NCBI RefSeq assembly: GCF_001955695.1
Contig: NZ_CP019236.1
Span: 3,968,001 to 4,032,000 of the forward strand
Length of the DNA stretch: 64,000 bases
Source: Rhodoferax koreense
Lineage (GTDB): Bacteria > Pseudomonadota > Gammaproteobacteria > Burkholderiales > Burkholderiaceae_C
Reading direction: 5' to 3'
Part shown: one piece after another, positions 43,332 to 52,405 of the stretch
Layout of the letters: each line of letters begins with the position of its first letter
Position numbering within the stretch: position 1 is the stretch's first letter
Translations under genes and position numbers: made by a program
The notes under the pieces: model-generated
What the model saw: the letters and a program-made list of their open reading frames with translations, nothing else
Told to the model about the DNA's origin: nothing
Database searches by the model: none

Positions 43332-44602
43332 TTGGAGAGCACCTGCAGGGGTTTCTGCGGCACGAAGCCGGGATGGACCAGTCGGTTGCGCAAGACGATT
43401 TCATCCGCGCGCGTGGCGTCCTCATACCGGTCGTAGGCAATCACCAGGGCCGAGCACACCTGCGGCGGCGTGAGCGGCACCAGGCGGGCACCGCCAGACG
43501 CGCGGGCGGTAAGGTCGGCCCATACGGCCTGGCGGGCGGCCTGCAGCGCGTTGTAGGCCGTGTCGTCGGCGACCAGGCTTTCGGCGTCAAGCGCGGCGCA
43601 CACGGCGCTGCGCACGGTGTGCGCGTCGGCCTGCACGGTGGCATCCACATGGCTGCTGATGCCGACGGCCTGGGCCAGCAGGGCGCGGCGCACCAGCGCG
43701 TTGATGGCGGCGGTGTTGAGCACTTGCTGCCGGCGCGCGGGCGTGGCCGTGGCGGCCGGCACCGGCGCGTTGAGCACGCCACCCGCGCCGCCGTTGCCGG
43801 CCACGCCGACGATGGCCAGGGCCATGGCGGCCATGGGGTCGCCGTTGGCGGTGCCGGCGGTGCTGGCCGCACTGCTGCCCGAGTAGGCGGGCGCAACATC
43901 ATCGCCACCACCGAAGAGCGAGGCCACCAGGGGCGACAGGTCGAACAGATCCATGAGCGACTGCGCGAAATCCAACGGCGTGGACAGCTGCTGCACCAGG
44001 GAGCCGACAGACGCGCCCAGGCCGGAGGCCCAGCTGGCAAGCGGGCTGACGCCGCTGAGCGAGCCGATGAAGTCGAATGCGCTGTTCAGGTCCAGCGCGG
44101 CGGCATCACGCACGAAGGAAGCAAAACCATCGACCGCGAAGCCACTGGCGAAGCTGCTGGCGCCGGCGAACGACAGGCTGTCGGCCGACATGCGGCTGAG
44201 CATCGGCGTGCTGCTCTGCGCGGAAGGGAATTCCAGCTCGCCGCCCTCGACGAAGCTGAAGCTGACCTCGGCCCGGCCGGCGGCGGTGTCAAAGCGCACG
44301 CGCATGAGTTCGCGCAGCGACACCTCCATGGTGCCGAGCCAGGGATGCACCAGCGTACCGGTGCCCTCTTCCTCCGCAGCGGCGATCAGTGCGTTCGCGT
44401 CGGCGATGTAGCCGGGCCCGACGACGAAGGCATCCACCGTGAAGCTGCGCGTTGCACGGCCCAGGTCTTCCGCCCATGGTTGGTCGCGCTGCGGATACTC
44501 GTGCACTTGCACGCGCCGGCCTACCTCGACACCGGCGGCGTCCACGTAAAAGGGCACGCCGCGAAAGCTCGCCGGCTGCAGCGATTCACTGAGGTAGGTC
44601 AT
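43328..44602 (-). CDS. DNA circularisation N-domain protein (Mu gp43-like)
   Basis: A 424-residue protein starting at ATG 44602. The N-terminal domain (LQPASFRGVPFYVDAAGVEVG then RRVQVHEYPQRD) is the DNA_circ_N family; the rest is Ala-rich and poorly conserved. In Mu-like phages it occupies this slot between tape measure and hub and is thought to be a baseplate/tail initiator component, despite its name. Confidence 0.85.
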   Translation of the reverse strand: MTYLSESLQPASFRGVPFYVDAAGVEVGRRVQVHEYPQRDQPWAEDLGRATRSFTVDAFVVGPGYIADANALIAAAEEEGTGTLVHPWLGTMEVSLRELMRVRFDTAAGRAEVSFSFVEGGELEFPSAQSSTPMLSRMSADSLSFAGASSFASGFAVDGFASFVRDAAALDLNSAFDFIGSLSGVSPLASWASGLGASVGSLVQQLSTPLDFAQSLMDLFDLSPLVASLFGGGDDVAPAYSGSSAASTAGTANGDPMAAMALAIVGVAGNGGAGGVLNAPVPAATATPARRQQVLNTAAINALVRRALLAQAVGISSHVDATVQADAHTVRSAVCAALDAESLVADDTAYNALQAARQAVWADLTARASGGARLVPLTPPQVCSALVIAYDRYEDATRADEIVLRNRLVHPGFVPQKPLQVLSK

Positions 44603-44610
44603 GGTGCCTT

Positions 44611-46302
44611 CTAAAAACCGGTATCGGTGGCGAGTGAGCGGTAGCCCACGTTGGTGTTGACGGCCACGCGCGGCGCGGTGGACTGGGCCTGCTCCACGCG
44701 CATGCCAGGAGGCGCATTCGCGAAGTTGATGTCCACCTTGCCGTTGAGCGTGGCGGTCGGGTTGGAGGGCTGAACCAAGTTGAACGAGCCTGAGCCGATC
44801 TGGCCTGGTGCCGGTGCTCGCGTAGAGCCGTCGAAGGACTGCGGGCCCAGGCTTTCCGCTAATGGAGCGGCAGCGGCGGCGGCATTGCGCACCACGGGCC
44901 CCAGAGCCCGGACCTGCGGCCCCATGGCCCGAAATGCGGGCGCCGCTTGCGCGACGGGCCGCGTCAAGGTCTTCGCATAGGCGTCGGTGACCTCCAGCGA
45001 GCGCTTGGCGTTTTCGTTGCCGAAGAAGGCCAGGACGCGCGCAATGCCTTCGCCGAGCGCCTTGGTGAAATCCCAGTCCTCTATAGCCTTGTAGATGGCG
45101 CTGCCGACCGCGTAGCCGACCAGGCCGGCGGCACCGATAAGGCCGGCCGACTTCGCGGCTGCCGCCAGCGACGCGGTCATGACAGCGGTGACGGAACCCG
45201 ACGCGGCCGCACTGGCAAGAAAGGCGCCGGCAGCGTTCCACGCGGCCAGCGACGCGCCGCCGAAAGCCCCCGCCAGGCGAATGAGCGAGCCAATGATGCC
45301 GCCAATGGCGAAGATCGTCTGCGCGTTCATGATCACCGCCAGAATGACAAGGGCGTTTTTGAGTCCGCCTACCTGGTCCACCGCCGACTTCAGAGCATCG
45401 ATGCTGGAACGGATGCCGTTCAGAAAACTCTCCCAGTCGATCGACTGCAGCCCTGCCACCAGCTCTTGAACGACCTTCTTCACCTGCGCCCCTACCACCT
45501 TCTTGCTGGCAGCAGCCCATTGCACGAAACCCTCGACCAACGGACTGAGTACCGGGATCAGTTCGCGCGCGATGGTGGACTGAAAACCCTTGGTGACGAA
45601 ATCCAAGTCCTGCAGCTTGTCCCCGAACTCTTTCGCGGCGCGGATATCGGCCTCGGGGATGGTGCCCTTGAGCTTGGCGAAGCGGGCCAGGCTTTGATCA
45701 ATGCCCTCACGGCCTTCACTCAGGAACGGCAGCATTTCCTGGTAGGCCTTGCCGAACAAGGCTGTGCCCATGGCGGCCCGCTTCACGGGGTCCTCGTTGA
45801 GCTTGAACGATTCCGCGATCTCGGGCAGCAGATCCGCAGCAGTGCGCATCTGGCCGCTGGCATCCTTCAGCGGGATCTTGAGAGCCTTCATCAACCCGAG
45901 CAAGCTATCGTTCTTACCCATTGCAGCAGCCCCAAGACCCTTGTTGAGCTTGCCCATCGAGAGCTGCAAAACGTCAATCGGCAGTGCGGCCTGGTCGGCC
46001 ACATACTTCATGCGCTGGAACTGATCCGAAGTCATCCCGGCCTTGATGGCCCCGTTCTGCAGCGACTCCGCCAGCTCGGTGAATGAGACCACCGCGTGCT
46101 TGACAGCGGCCACACCGAAGCCCGCCGCGATGGTGGACATGATACCCAATGGAACGCCGAACTTCGACGTGAGGTTGTTAATGCTCGTGCCCACATCGCC
46201 GAGGTACTTGCGCGTGGTCTTGGCCACGCCCTGCACGCTCTTCAGCACGGGCGACAGGTTGTCCACGGCGCTCAGGATCGCCTTGAGGGTGAATTTGTCC
46301 AT
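44611..46302 (-). CDS. Tail tape measure protein
   Basis: A 563-residue protein that sets tail length and sits in the tube lumen. The N-terminus (KAILSAVDNLSPVLKSV) fits Mu-type tape measures. Hydrophobic segments occur in the middle (about 330-400: ALVILAVIMNAQTIFAIGG, then LAAWNAAGAFLASAAASG). The short length predicts a short tail relative to many myophages. It follows the chaperone pair as expected. Confidence 0.88.
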   Translation of the reverse strand: MDKFTLKAILSAVDNLSPVLKSVQGVAKTTRKYLGDVGTSINNLTSKFGVPLGIMSTIAAGFGVAAVKHAVVSFTELAESLQNGAIKAGMTSDQFQRMKYVADQAALPIDVLQLSMGKLNKGLGAAAMGKNDSLLGLMKALKIPLKDASGQMRTAADLLPEIAESFKLNEDPVKRAAMGTALFGKAYQEMLPFLSEGREGIDQSLARFAKLKGTIPEADIRAAKEFGDKLQDLDFVTKGFQSTIARELIPVLSPLVEGFVQWAAASKKVVGAQVKKVVQELVAGLQSIDWESFLNGIRSSIDALKSAVDQVGGLKNALVILAVIMNAQTIFAIGGIIGSLIRLAGAFGGASLAAWNAAGAFLASAAASGSVTAVMTASLAAAAKSAGLIGAAGLVGYAVGSAIYKAIEDWDFTKALGEGIARVLAFFGNENAKRSLEVTDAYAKTLTRPVAQAAPAFRAMGPQVRALGPVVRNAAAAAAPLAESLGPQSFDGSTRAPAPGQIGSGSFNLVQPSNPTATLNGKVDINFANAPPGMRVEQAQSTAPRVAVNTNVGYRSLATDTGF

Positions 46303-46311
46303 GTGGGTCTC

Positions 46312-46772
46312 TCAGGAAGGCCGCTCCAGCTTGGCGATGCGGTAGGCCTGACTTTCGTATTGCTGGAAACGGGAAAGGGAAAGCCGCATCACTGCGGCCG
46401 GATCTAGGCGCCAGAAGCGCGCCACCTCATAGACGCTATCGGTCAGCTGCTCTCGGGTTCGTCGCTCGCCCCGAAAAAACCCATCACCATGGCGGTCGCC
46501 TTGCCGAAGTCAGCCGGGTCCATGGCCTTGACGCTGGAAAGCGGCACGCCCGCCAGGCGCACGATCCAGGCGGCCACGGTCTTGTGCTGGATCTGCACGC
46601 CCGTGGAGCCGTTGTCCATGATCAGCAGGAAGGGCTGGCCGAGATCCATGATGTCCTCGGTAGTCACTTCACGCAGGGTGACCTCGCTGACGTCGGCGCC
46701 GTGCGCCCGAATCGGCTTCTTCAGCTGGATGGTGTTGAGCTCGACCTTGTTTTCCTCGCCGCTCATTGCCAT
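46312..46772 (-). CDS. Tail assembly chaperone pair with -1 programmed frameshift
   Basis: The zero-frame product (46772-46443, 109 residues, Mu gp41-like, MAMSGEENKVELNTIQLKKP) is the first chaperone. A slippery heptamer T TTT TTC at codons 99-100 lets ribosomes slip by -1. The -1 frame then continues without a stop for 53 more codons to a TGA at 46312-46314, giving about 153 residues. The extension (ending RIAKLERPS) has no good start of its own. This arrangement corresponds to lambda G/GT. Confidence 0.8.
46473..46479 (-). promoter_or_regulatory. Slippery heptamer TTTTTTC for -1 frameshifting
   Basis: Zero-frame codons are GGT TTT TTC, so the XXXYYYZ rule is satisfied exactly (T TTT TTC). 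It lies nine codons before the zero-frame stop, the common location in tail chaperone genes. Confidence 0.75.
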
Positions 46773-47122
46773 GCCCCGTTCGTGCCGTTGAACTCGAGTT
46801 CGACTTCGCCCTCTTCACCCTTACCGCTGGCCTCGTTAGCCAGCCAGGCGCCGGAGAGCACGTAGACCTTACCGTTCGCGAATTCGGCCGTGCACGTCAT
46901 ATCGGTGCCGGCCTGCAGCTTCGCGATGGGGAAATCGCGCGTGAAGACGGCGGTGAGCTTCACGAATGGAAACAGCGGTGTTTCCTTGTAGCCCACAGGG
47001 CCACCCGAACTCATCATCGGCTCGCGCTTGACGGCCATGATGGGGCACTCGAGGCCCCCTTTGACTTCCAACTGGACGCCGTCTACTTTGATGTAGCAGA
47101 CGCCCGCAATGCGGTCAGCCAT
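46763..47122 (-). CDS. Tail tube protein (Mu gpM-like)
   Basis: A 119-residue tube subunit. It begins MADRIAGVCYIKVDGVQLEV and has the family pattern KREPMMSSGGPVGYKETP and LQAGTDMTCTAEFANG. It follows the sheath gene and precedes the chaperone, the invariant order of Mu-type tails. Confidence 0.9.
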   Translation of the reverse strand: MADRIAGVCYIKVDGVQLEVKGGLECPIMAVKREPMMSSGGPVGYKETPLFPFVKLTAVFTRDFPIAKLQAGTDMTCTAEFANGKVYVLSGAWLANEASGKGEEGEVELEFNGTNGAWQ

Positions 47123-47163
47123 GATTTCTTCCTTTCGAGGTTATGTAGGGATCGCGCCGCAGG

Positions 47164-48657
47164 TCAGTACTGCAGGCGGAACTGGTTGAGCACGGCGAAG
47201 ACGCGCAGGTTGTTGATGTAGTCCGGCGTGAAGAGCACGTCGAGCCGGTTCGGATCGGTGGCATTGCGCTCGACGATCAGGTTGGCCGCGAACATCGCGC
47301 TGTTTTCGACATAGCCCTGGAATTCCATCTTGGCGTAGTCGGCCACGATCTCGCCACGGGCCACGGCCGGCGTGATGATGGCCGAGCCAGCGGCGAAGCG
47401 GGTGCCGTCATTTGCAAGCTTGTGGCGCGGGTACTTGCTCGTGATGATCGAGCGCAGGCGGCGCAACACGTACGCGGAGAGCTGCAGGGTCTCGCTGTCC
47501 AGGTAGGAGTCATCGGCCTGGTTGAAGGCATTCTTCTGGTAGGTGGTGATGGCCCGCTCGACGCGCAGGATGCCGCCGCTGACGTAGCTGGTGGCAACAC
47601 CGTAGTTCAGCAGACTTTGCCGCTCGGCGAACAGGAAGCGCTTGCCGGCGCGTGGCACGAGCAGGCCGGTCAACACGCCGGTCTGCACCGTGCGGGCTGG
47701 ATCAGCGTTGAGGAAAACGGCATTGCGCGCGGCGTAGGCGGCGGCGTATTCCCAGCTCGGGTTCGGGCAGTCCACATCGATCGCGGCAATGGTGTGGTGC
47801 TGATCGTTGCGCAGGCCGCCGGCAGTGACCAGGGCGCCGAGCGAACCGCGCAGCGCCGTGTACACATGGCCGTACAGCTGACGGCTCCAGCTCCAGCGGC
47901 CGGTGGTGTCGTTCAGCTCGGCGCCGATGGTGTCCAGGCTGGTGCTGTCGGTAAAGGGGTGGAAGATGAAGTCGTACTCTTCGTCCCCCATGGCCGAAAT
48001 GACGGGCGCCAAGGCCGGATTGACCGCGCCGGAGGCCAACGTGGCGCCCGAATAGGACAGCGTGATGCCGCCTGGCAAGGCTTCGCTGCCGGCGGAACCT
48101 GCGAAGCTGTCCACCATCGTGATGTCGTTGCCGGTGAGGCCCTTCCACTTGGCCGTGAGCGTGACGACGCCAGCTGCAGCGGCAGCGGTGACGGGCAGGT
48201 CGGTGTTCGCCGTGATGGCGGTGACGATCGACGCGGCCACCACCGCAGCGGTGTCGCCCAACAACACGGGCACCTGGATGCGCTGACCGGCGATGTATAG
48301 GGCGATCACACCGGTGCTGGTGGCCGTACCCACGGCGGTGACGGTGCCGGTAGCCGCCACAGACGAAGTACCTTCTGCCACCGGGATGCACCACAGTTCG
48401 CCGAAGTTGTCGTTGTCACGGTAAGCCTTGACCATGCGCGCCAGCTGGGAGCCACGGCCGAAGAAGGCGATGGCCTGGGCGACCGTGGACACGATCACCG
48501 GCACGTTGACGGCGGCAGTGCCGCCCACCAGCTTCTGGCCAATGGCGAGCGCACGGCGGACGCCAGACACGGCGCCATTGGCCCGGCTGTTGTCCATCTC
48601 GGCATAGAACAGCGGCACACGGACCTGCTGCGGAATGTTGGCAAAGGGAACGGTCAT
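47164..48657 (-). CDS. Tail sheath protein (Mu gpL-like)
   Basis: A 497-residue contractile sheath subunit. The N-terminus FANIPQQVRVPLFYAEMDNS and the C-terminal domain (DPNRLDVLFTPDYINNLRVF) match Mu-type sheaths. An inserted variable domain of beta-rich repeats occupies about 100-200. Its presence shows the phage is a myovirus. Confidence 0.93.
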   Translation of the reverse strand: MTVPFANIPQQVRVPLFYAEMDNSRANGAVSGVRRALAIGQKLVGGTAAVNVPVIVSTVAQAIAFFGRGSQLARMVKAYRDNDNFGELWCIPVAEGTSSVAATGTVTAVGTATSTGVIALYIAGQRIQVPVLLGDTAAVVAASIVTAITANTDLPVTAAAAAGVVTLTAKWKGLTGNDITMVDSFAGSAGSEALPGGITLSYSGATLASGAVNPALAPVISAMGDEEYDFIFHPFTDSTSLDTIGAELNDTTGRWSWSRQLYGHVYTALRGSLGALVTAGGLRNDQHHTIAAIDVDCPNPSWEYAAAYAARNAVFLNADPARTVQTGVLTGLLVPRAGKRFLFAERQSLLNYGVATSYVSGGILRVERAITTYQKNAFNQADDSYLDSETLQLSAYVLRRLRSIITSKYPRHKLANDGTRFAAGSAIITPAVARGEIVADYAKMEFQGYVENSAMFAANLIVERNATDPNRLDVLFTPDYINNLRVFAVLNQFRLQY

Positions 48658-48679
48658 GAAGGTGCTCCAGAAAGTGAAA

Positions 48680-48701
48680 AGGCCCGCTTGATGGCGGGCC
48701 T
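48680..48701 (-). terminator. Terminator-like hairpin upstream of the sheath gene
   Basis: AGGCCCGC (48701-48694 read on the minus strand) pairs with GCGGGCCT, followed by TTTTC. It lies between the DUF2635 gene and the sheath gene and may reduce read-through into the tail operon. Confidence 0.55.
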
Positions 48702-48720
48702 GGTGGTGGGCTTGGTTGCG

Positions 48721-48915
48721 TTAGGTTGGGGTGTTGGCCTCATCCTGTGCAGACGTCTGCACGGGCTCGACCTCGGCGGTCAACTCCTCGACGTCGCCGG
48801 ATTCGATCCGGCGGTGCCAGTAGGTTGACGGGGTCACCTCGCGGCCTTCCGGCGGCAAGGTGCCGCCCCGATCGGGATCGGGGACAGTGATGTTCGGGGC
48901 GGGTTTCAGAAACAT
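48721..48915 (-). CDS. DUF2635 family protein (Mu gp38-like)
   Basis: A 64-residue protein starting at ATG 48915 behind a strong GGAGG site. The pattern MFLKPAPNITVPDPDRGG then LPPEGREVTPSTYWHRR is the DUF2635 signature. Its role in tail assembly is unknown. It contains one of the three copies of the 16-bp palindrome near its 3' end. A paralogous domain is fused to the fibre protein at 52362-52907. Confidence 0.85.
   Translation of the reverse strand: MFLKPAPNITVPDPDRGGTLPPEGREVTPSTYWHRRIESGDVEELTAEVEPVQTSAQDEANTPT
48747..48762. repeat. 16-bp palindrome GTGCAGACGTCTGCAC, copy 1
   Basis: A perfect palindrome within the DUF2635 coding region. Identical copies occur at 55216-55231 and 60932-60947. 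Confidence 0.85.
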
Positions 48916-48936
48916 GGATACCTCCAAAAAAACAAA

Positions 48937-48957
48937 AGCCGCCTCGAATGGGCGGCT
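48937..48957 (-). terminator. Rho-independent terminator after the MltR-like gene
   Basis: On the minus strand AGCCGCC pairs with GGCGGCT across a 7-base loop and is followed by TTTTGTTTTTTT. It directly follows the MltR-like gene and insulates it from the tail genes. Confidence 0.8.
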
Positions 48958-48986
48958 GAACTGGACACTTCGTCGTTTGGGTGAAA

Positions 48987-49700
48987 TTACCCTTCCTGAC
49001 TCCCGGTTGGATCAACAAGGAGGTGCGCGTATTTCGAGTTGGAAATGAGCGATCGGGCGTAAATCGACATCACCTCTTTCCCGTTTGGAATTTCGTAGTC
49101 GGTCGGCGACGAGGCATGCGTGGCTTTGCAAATCGCTCGCGTGATATGCACTGCCAGGCCGAACATCGAGCGCCGAAAAATGCTTATTAATGGAATCTCT
49201 TGCCCATCAAGCTGCGTAGCGCCCTTCGGAACGCCGTGAAATTTCAATTGGCCACAGAAGCTTTTCACCTTGTCATCTTCGAACGTCATCGACGAGGCTG
49301 TGTGAGCGAATCTGTTCCGGATTTCTTTGAGGGCGCGCAGCTCATTGCGCGCGTTGACCGGTATCAAGCCGAAAAAGTAAGCCAGTTTGATCCGAGCCGA
49401 AAACTCCCCAGCAGGCCCTTTGTATTCAAGGAACTCATTCACAGGCTTCTTCTCATCAACCATCGAAGCCGCTATGAGCAACTTCAGACGATCATCCAGG
49501 AACTGCCCCGCCCTTACCACTGCAGCCCGATCACTCTCACCCGCAAGAGACTCTTTGAAATCGAGCAACTCCGAAGTTAACGCCGCCTCTCTCTCGGAAA
49601 GTCCCGCCAAAATCTTAGCGCGGAGCTCGCCCTTGGACTTGTCTCGCGCCGCAATGTGGTCAGGATCATTCATCCACGCTGATTCTGTGTTGTCTGCCAA
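48987..49700 (-). CDS. MltR-like cargo (moron) protein
   Basis: A 237-residue protein related to the MltR/mannitol operon repressor superfamily. The core pattern is FLDDRLKLLIAASMV, RIKLAYFFGLI and LRALKEIRNRFAH. It begins at a TTG codon at 49700 with AGGAGG five bases upstream. It has its own promoter candidate and terminator, its base composition is more AT-rich than its neighbours, and it interrupts the tail gene order. These are marks of a phage moron. The function may be regulation or exclusion of other phages, which is not shown here. Confidence 0.7.
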   Translation of the reverse strand: MADNTESAWMNDPDHIAARDKSKGELRAKILAGLSEREAALTSELLDFKESLAGESDRAAVVRAGQFLDDRLKLLIAASMVDEKKPVNEFLEYKGPAGEFSARIKLAYFFGLIPVNARNELRALKEIRNRFAHTASSMTFEDDKVKSFCGQLKFHGVPKGATQLDGQEIPLISIFRRSMFGLAVHITRAICKATHASSPTDYEIPNGKEVMSIYARSLISNSKYAHLLVDPTGSQEG

Positions 49701-49741
49701 AGACGCCTCCTGAAGTTAAGGGCTCCAGTATCAGCGATTGC

Positions 49742-49771
49742 GGATAACACAGCGAATGGACCCGTGGTCAA
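49742..49771 (-). promoter_or_regulatory. Promoter candidate for the MltR-like gene
   Basis: On the minus strand TTGACC (49771-49766) and TTATCC (49747-49742) are 18 bases apart, with a TG just before the -10. This is a sigma70-type arrangement about 42 bp upstream of the TTG start. Confidence 0.45.
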
Positions 49772-49813
49772 GCAAGGGATGCCGGTTCGCCGCTTCGACA
49801 GATGTTGATTAAA

Positions 49814-50383
49814 TCAGGCCGCAATGCCAATCAGCGGCATGTTGCTCCTGTTCCACGAACCACCCTGCGGGAAGCGCGGAGCCATCGCACCTTGGATCGG
49901 CGGGTAGTAGTACTGCCCACTGGTAAGCCCCCATCGAGCCAGCGTGAAGTCATACGCACCCGAAGCCCATCCAGTCGAGCGGCTTTGCGCCGATCCGTGG
50001 CACGACGGTGCGCCACCAGAGAACGCGAAGGTGACACCGACCCAAAAGCCCTTCGGATCGCTCTTCACGCCGGCGGCAAAGGTGAACGTGTTGATGCCCA
50101 CGCTCAGCACCAATTCGGCATCGGCTTCGGCGATGAGATCGCCTGGCACGCCGTCCTCGTTCGTGTAGATGGCGCAGCGCGCTCTCGCCGTCCCGGGGAT
50201 CGCCGTCACCGAGATGCCGGCCCGCTTCATCGTGTCGCCGAAGTGCGGGAAGTAGCCGATGAACATCAGGTCGGCCACCATGACCTGAGCGGCGCCGGAT
50301 GGACCGCCTTCCGGGCTGAAGTACCAGCCGCCACCCTGCAGTCCGGGGCAGGTGCCGATTGGGAGGTCTTCAATGTTAGGCAT
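49814..50383 (-). CDS. Tail-associated beta-structure protein, paralogue B
   Basis: A 189-residue protein, not assigned to a named family. It aligns along most of its length with the next gene upstream (50383-50949): both have a RARCAIYTN/KARCAFYTN motif, then GxPGxLIxEADAE and VGxNxFxFxxGV. The ends carry different, probably variable, tips. Start ATG 50383 overlaps the stop of that paralogue. It is probably a fibre or receptor-binding decoration. Confidence 0.6.
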   Translation of the reverse strand: MPNIEDLPIGTCPGLQGGGWYFSPEGGPSGAAQVMVADLMFIGYFPHFGDTMKRAGISVTAIPGTARARCAIYTNEDGVPGDLIAEADAELVLSVGINTFTFAAGVKSDPKGFWVGVTFAFSGGAPSCHGSAQSRSTGWASGAYDFTLARWGLTSGQYYYPPIQGAMAPRFPQGGSWNRSNMPLIGIAA

Positions 50384-50949
50384 TATGGTCGCACTCCAAT
50401 CAGCGGGAAGGTCGCGGCATGGCCCAGCACGCCGGTCATGTCGAAGACCGTCGGCATGACCGATGGGTACGAACGCACCGGCGAATACCACCCCTTGTTG
50501 ACCGTCTGAAAATCCAGCGCGCCAGGGCCGGCCCACGGATCGCCGGTCTGCCCTGCGCGCAGCGTCGGTGCAGACGTCGCCGAAATGATGATCACGACCC
50601 AGACACCGCTCGGCCCACTTCGCACGCCGCCGGTGAACGCAAACAAGTTGGTCCCGACGGCAGGGGTGATCTCGGCATCGGCCTCCTGGATGAGCGACCC
50701 CGGGAAGCCGTTGGCGTTGGTGTAGAAGGCGCAACGCGCCTTGTTGGTCGCGTCGGGGACCACGGTGGCCTCGAACCCCACCGTCCCGATGAGGCCCGAG
50801 CACGCCGGGATGAAGGCGGCGTAATACCGGAATGTGCCGATCGCCGCTGCGGTCGATGCTGGATACTGGGCCGGCGGAAATTTCCACAAGCCCGTGTTGA
50901 TGCCCGGACTGGTGTTCAGCCGGAGGTCGTCAATGATCTGATTTGCCAT
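50383..50949 (-). CDS. Tail-associated beta-structure protein, paralogue A
   Basis: A 188-residue protein similar to the following gene (see paralogue B). It starts MANQIIDDLRLNTSPGINTG at ATG 50949, nine bases after the stop of the SGNH fibre gene. Tandem duplication with divergence suggests a host-recognition cassette. No catalytic motif is seen. Confidence 0.6.
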   Translation of the reverse strand: MANQIIDDLRLNTSPGINTGLWKFPPAQYPASTAAAIGTFRYYAAFIPACSGLIGTVGFEATVVPDATNKARCAFYTNANGFPGSLIQEADAEITPAVGTNLFAFTGGVRSGPSGVWVVIIISATSAPTLRAGQTGDPWAGPGALDFQTVNKGWYSPVRSYPSVMPTVFDMTGVLGHAATFPLIGVRP

Positions 50950-50959
50950 GATTTTTCCT

Positions 50960-52405
50960 TTAAAGAAAGAGCTTGGTTTTGTCGATGGCCGCCGCCGCTG
51001 CCGCAGCAACGACTGGCGACGGGTGCGTGCCATCTGGCGTGGGTTGCCCGAGAGAGACGATCCAACGGCCACCATTGCGCGCAAGGGCGCCACTGGCATC
51101 GACCTCAACACGATCTGCGGCATCGAACACGGCTTCGAGCGGCCACGGGACGGTGCGAATCCAGTCGTTGATCTTGACGCGCACCGCTTCCGTGGCACGC
51201 ACCGTCTGATTGGCAACCGTGGCCCAGCCGTCCGTCGAGTCCGTGGCCGGGAGCGCGGTACATTGAATGACCTTCACGCCGCGAGCTCGCCACAAAAGCC
51301 ATTGCGTGAGCAGCTTGCTTTGAATCATTTCAAAGCTGTTGCTACCGAAGACGTTGTTGATCAACATCTCCTGGATGACGTGCGTCACGCGACCATTCGC
51401 CATCAACGAATAGCTGCCCTGCGAGTTGATCGAGCTGTCGAGGGAGGCCTGCGGGCAGGTCATCCGCATATAGGGAATCACGCAACCCGACCCGCCTGCG
51501 ACGTTTGAACCAAGCCCACGAGCGACGTAGCCAGTGTTCTCGATCTTCACGGTCGTGTTGTCGCCGCCGCTCCCGGTGGCAATGCTGTCGCCATCGATCA
51601 GCACGGATACGAACGGCGCAACGCCGTCAGCGAAGATGCCACACGCACCCCATGCCTGACGCAGGTTGATGGCCTTGTAGGGATTGGCCGCAAACGCCGT
51701 CTGACTGGCATCGGCCCCGGTGTGATAGTTCGAGTACTCACCCAGGTTGGGGTCGCTGTTGCCGTCGAAACTGTTCCAGACCTCCTGCGGCATGTCCCAG
51801 GTGGTGCCGCCGTCGCTGCGGGTGTACGAGACGTGCTCGATGAATTTGGCACCGGCCGGAATCTTCAGCACTTTGCCGGTGACGCTGTCCAGCACCTGAT
51901 CCGAGTAGACCAGACTATTGACACCACCCGGCACCAGGATGCCGTTGGCACCACCGAAGGTGACGCGGTTGATCTGACCCAGCGGATATTCGATGGAGCA
52001 GCCGGTGATGGTCTTGTCGTACGCACAGGCCACGTCGCCGATGGCGGCAGCTGAGAAGGTGAAGCCGGCGTACGCCAGCACCAAGCCGCTCAGTCCCCCC
52101 GAGTTTTCGGCAGCCGTGTGGACAATGCCCGCGTCATGCCGCGTGCCAGCGATGACGCTTGTGAAAGCGCGCGTGCTGACCCGAGACGATGCCTGTCGCT
52201 TCGTGAACCAGGGAGTTACGGCAGGCGGCACGGTCGACTTAGCGGCGACCACACGGCTGGTGGTCGTCACTGGGGTCACACCATCACGCATGACCACCGG
52301 TGACCCATCGCGCAGCGTCAGCGGAGAGACGACGCCACCAGCGCTACCAGAGCTACCCGAGCTACCCCGACCCCCGGACTGCCCACGACACACCATTCGA
52401 GTCAT
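50960..52405 (-). CDS. Tail fibre C-terminal part with SGNH-hydrolase domain
   Basis: About 481 residues from the ATG at 52405. A Gly/Ser linker (RGSSGSSGSAGG) is followed by a beta-rich region and a GDSL/SGNH-type hydrolase: block I LIDGDSIATG (Ser274) and block V PDGTHPSP supplying the Asp-His pair. Such fibre esterases deacetylate surface glycans. No convincing ribosome-binding site precedes the start, and the frame overlaps the end of the upstream fibre gene in +1, so the two may form one protein through a frameshift. Confidence 0.65.
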   Translation of the reverse strand: MTRMVCRGQSGGRGSSGSSGSAGGVVSPLTLRDGSPVVMRDGVTPVTTTSRVVAAKSTVPPAVTPWFTKRQASSRVSTRAFTSVIAGTRHDAGIVHTAAENSGGLSGLVLAYAGFTFSAAAIGDVACAYDKTITGCSIEYPLGQINRVTFGGANGILVPGGVNSLVYSDQVLDSVTGKVLKIPAGAKFIEHVSYTRSDGGTTWDMPQEVWNSFDGNSDPNLGEYSNYHTGADASQTAFAANPYKAINLRQAWGACGIFADGVAPFVSVLIDGDSIATGSGGDNTTVKIENTGYVARGLGSNVAGGSGCVIPYMRMTCPQASLDSSINSQGSYSLMANGRVTHVIQEMLINNVFGSNSFEMIQSKLLTQWLLWRARGVKVIQCTALPATDSTDGWATVANQTVRATEAVRVKINDWIRTVPWPLEAVFDAADRVEVDASGALARNGGRWIVSLGQPTPDGTHPSPVVAAAAAAAIDKTKLFL

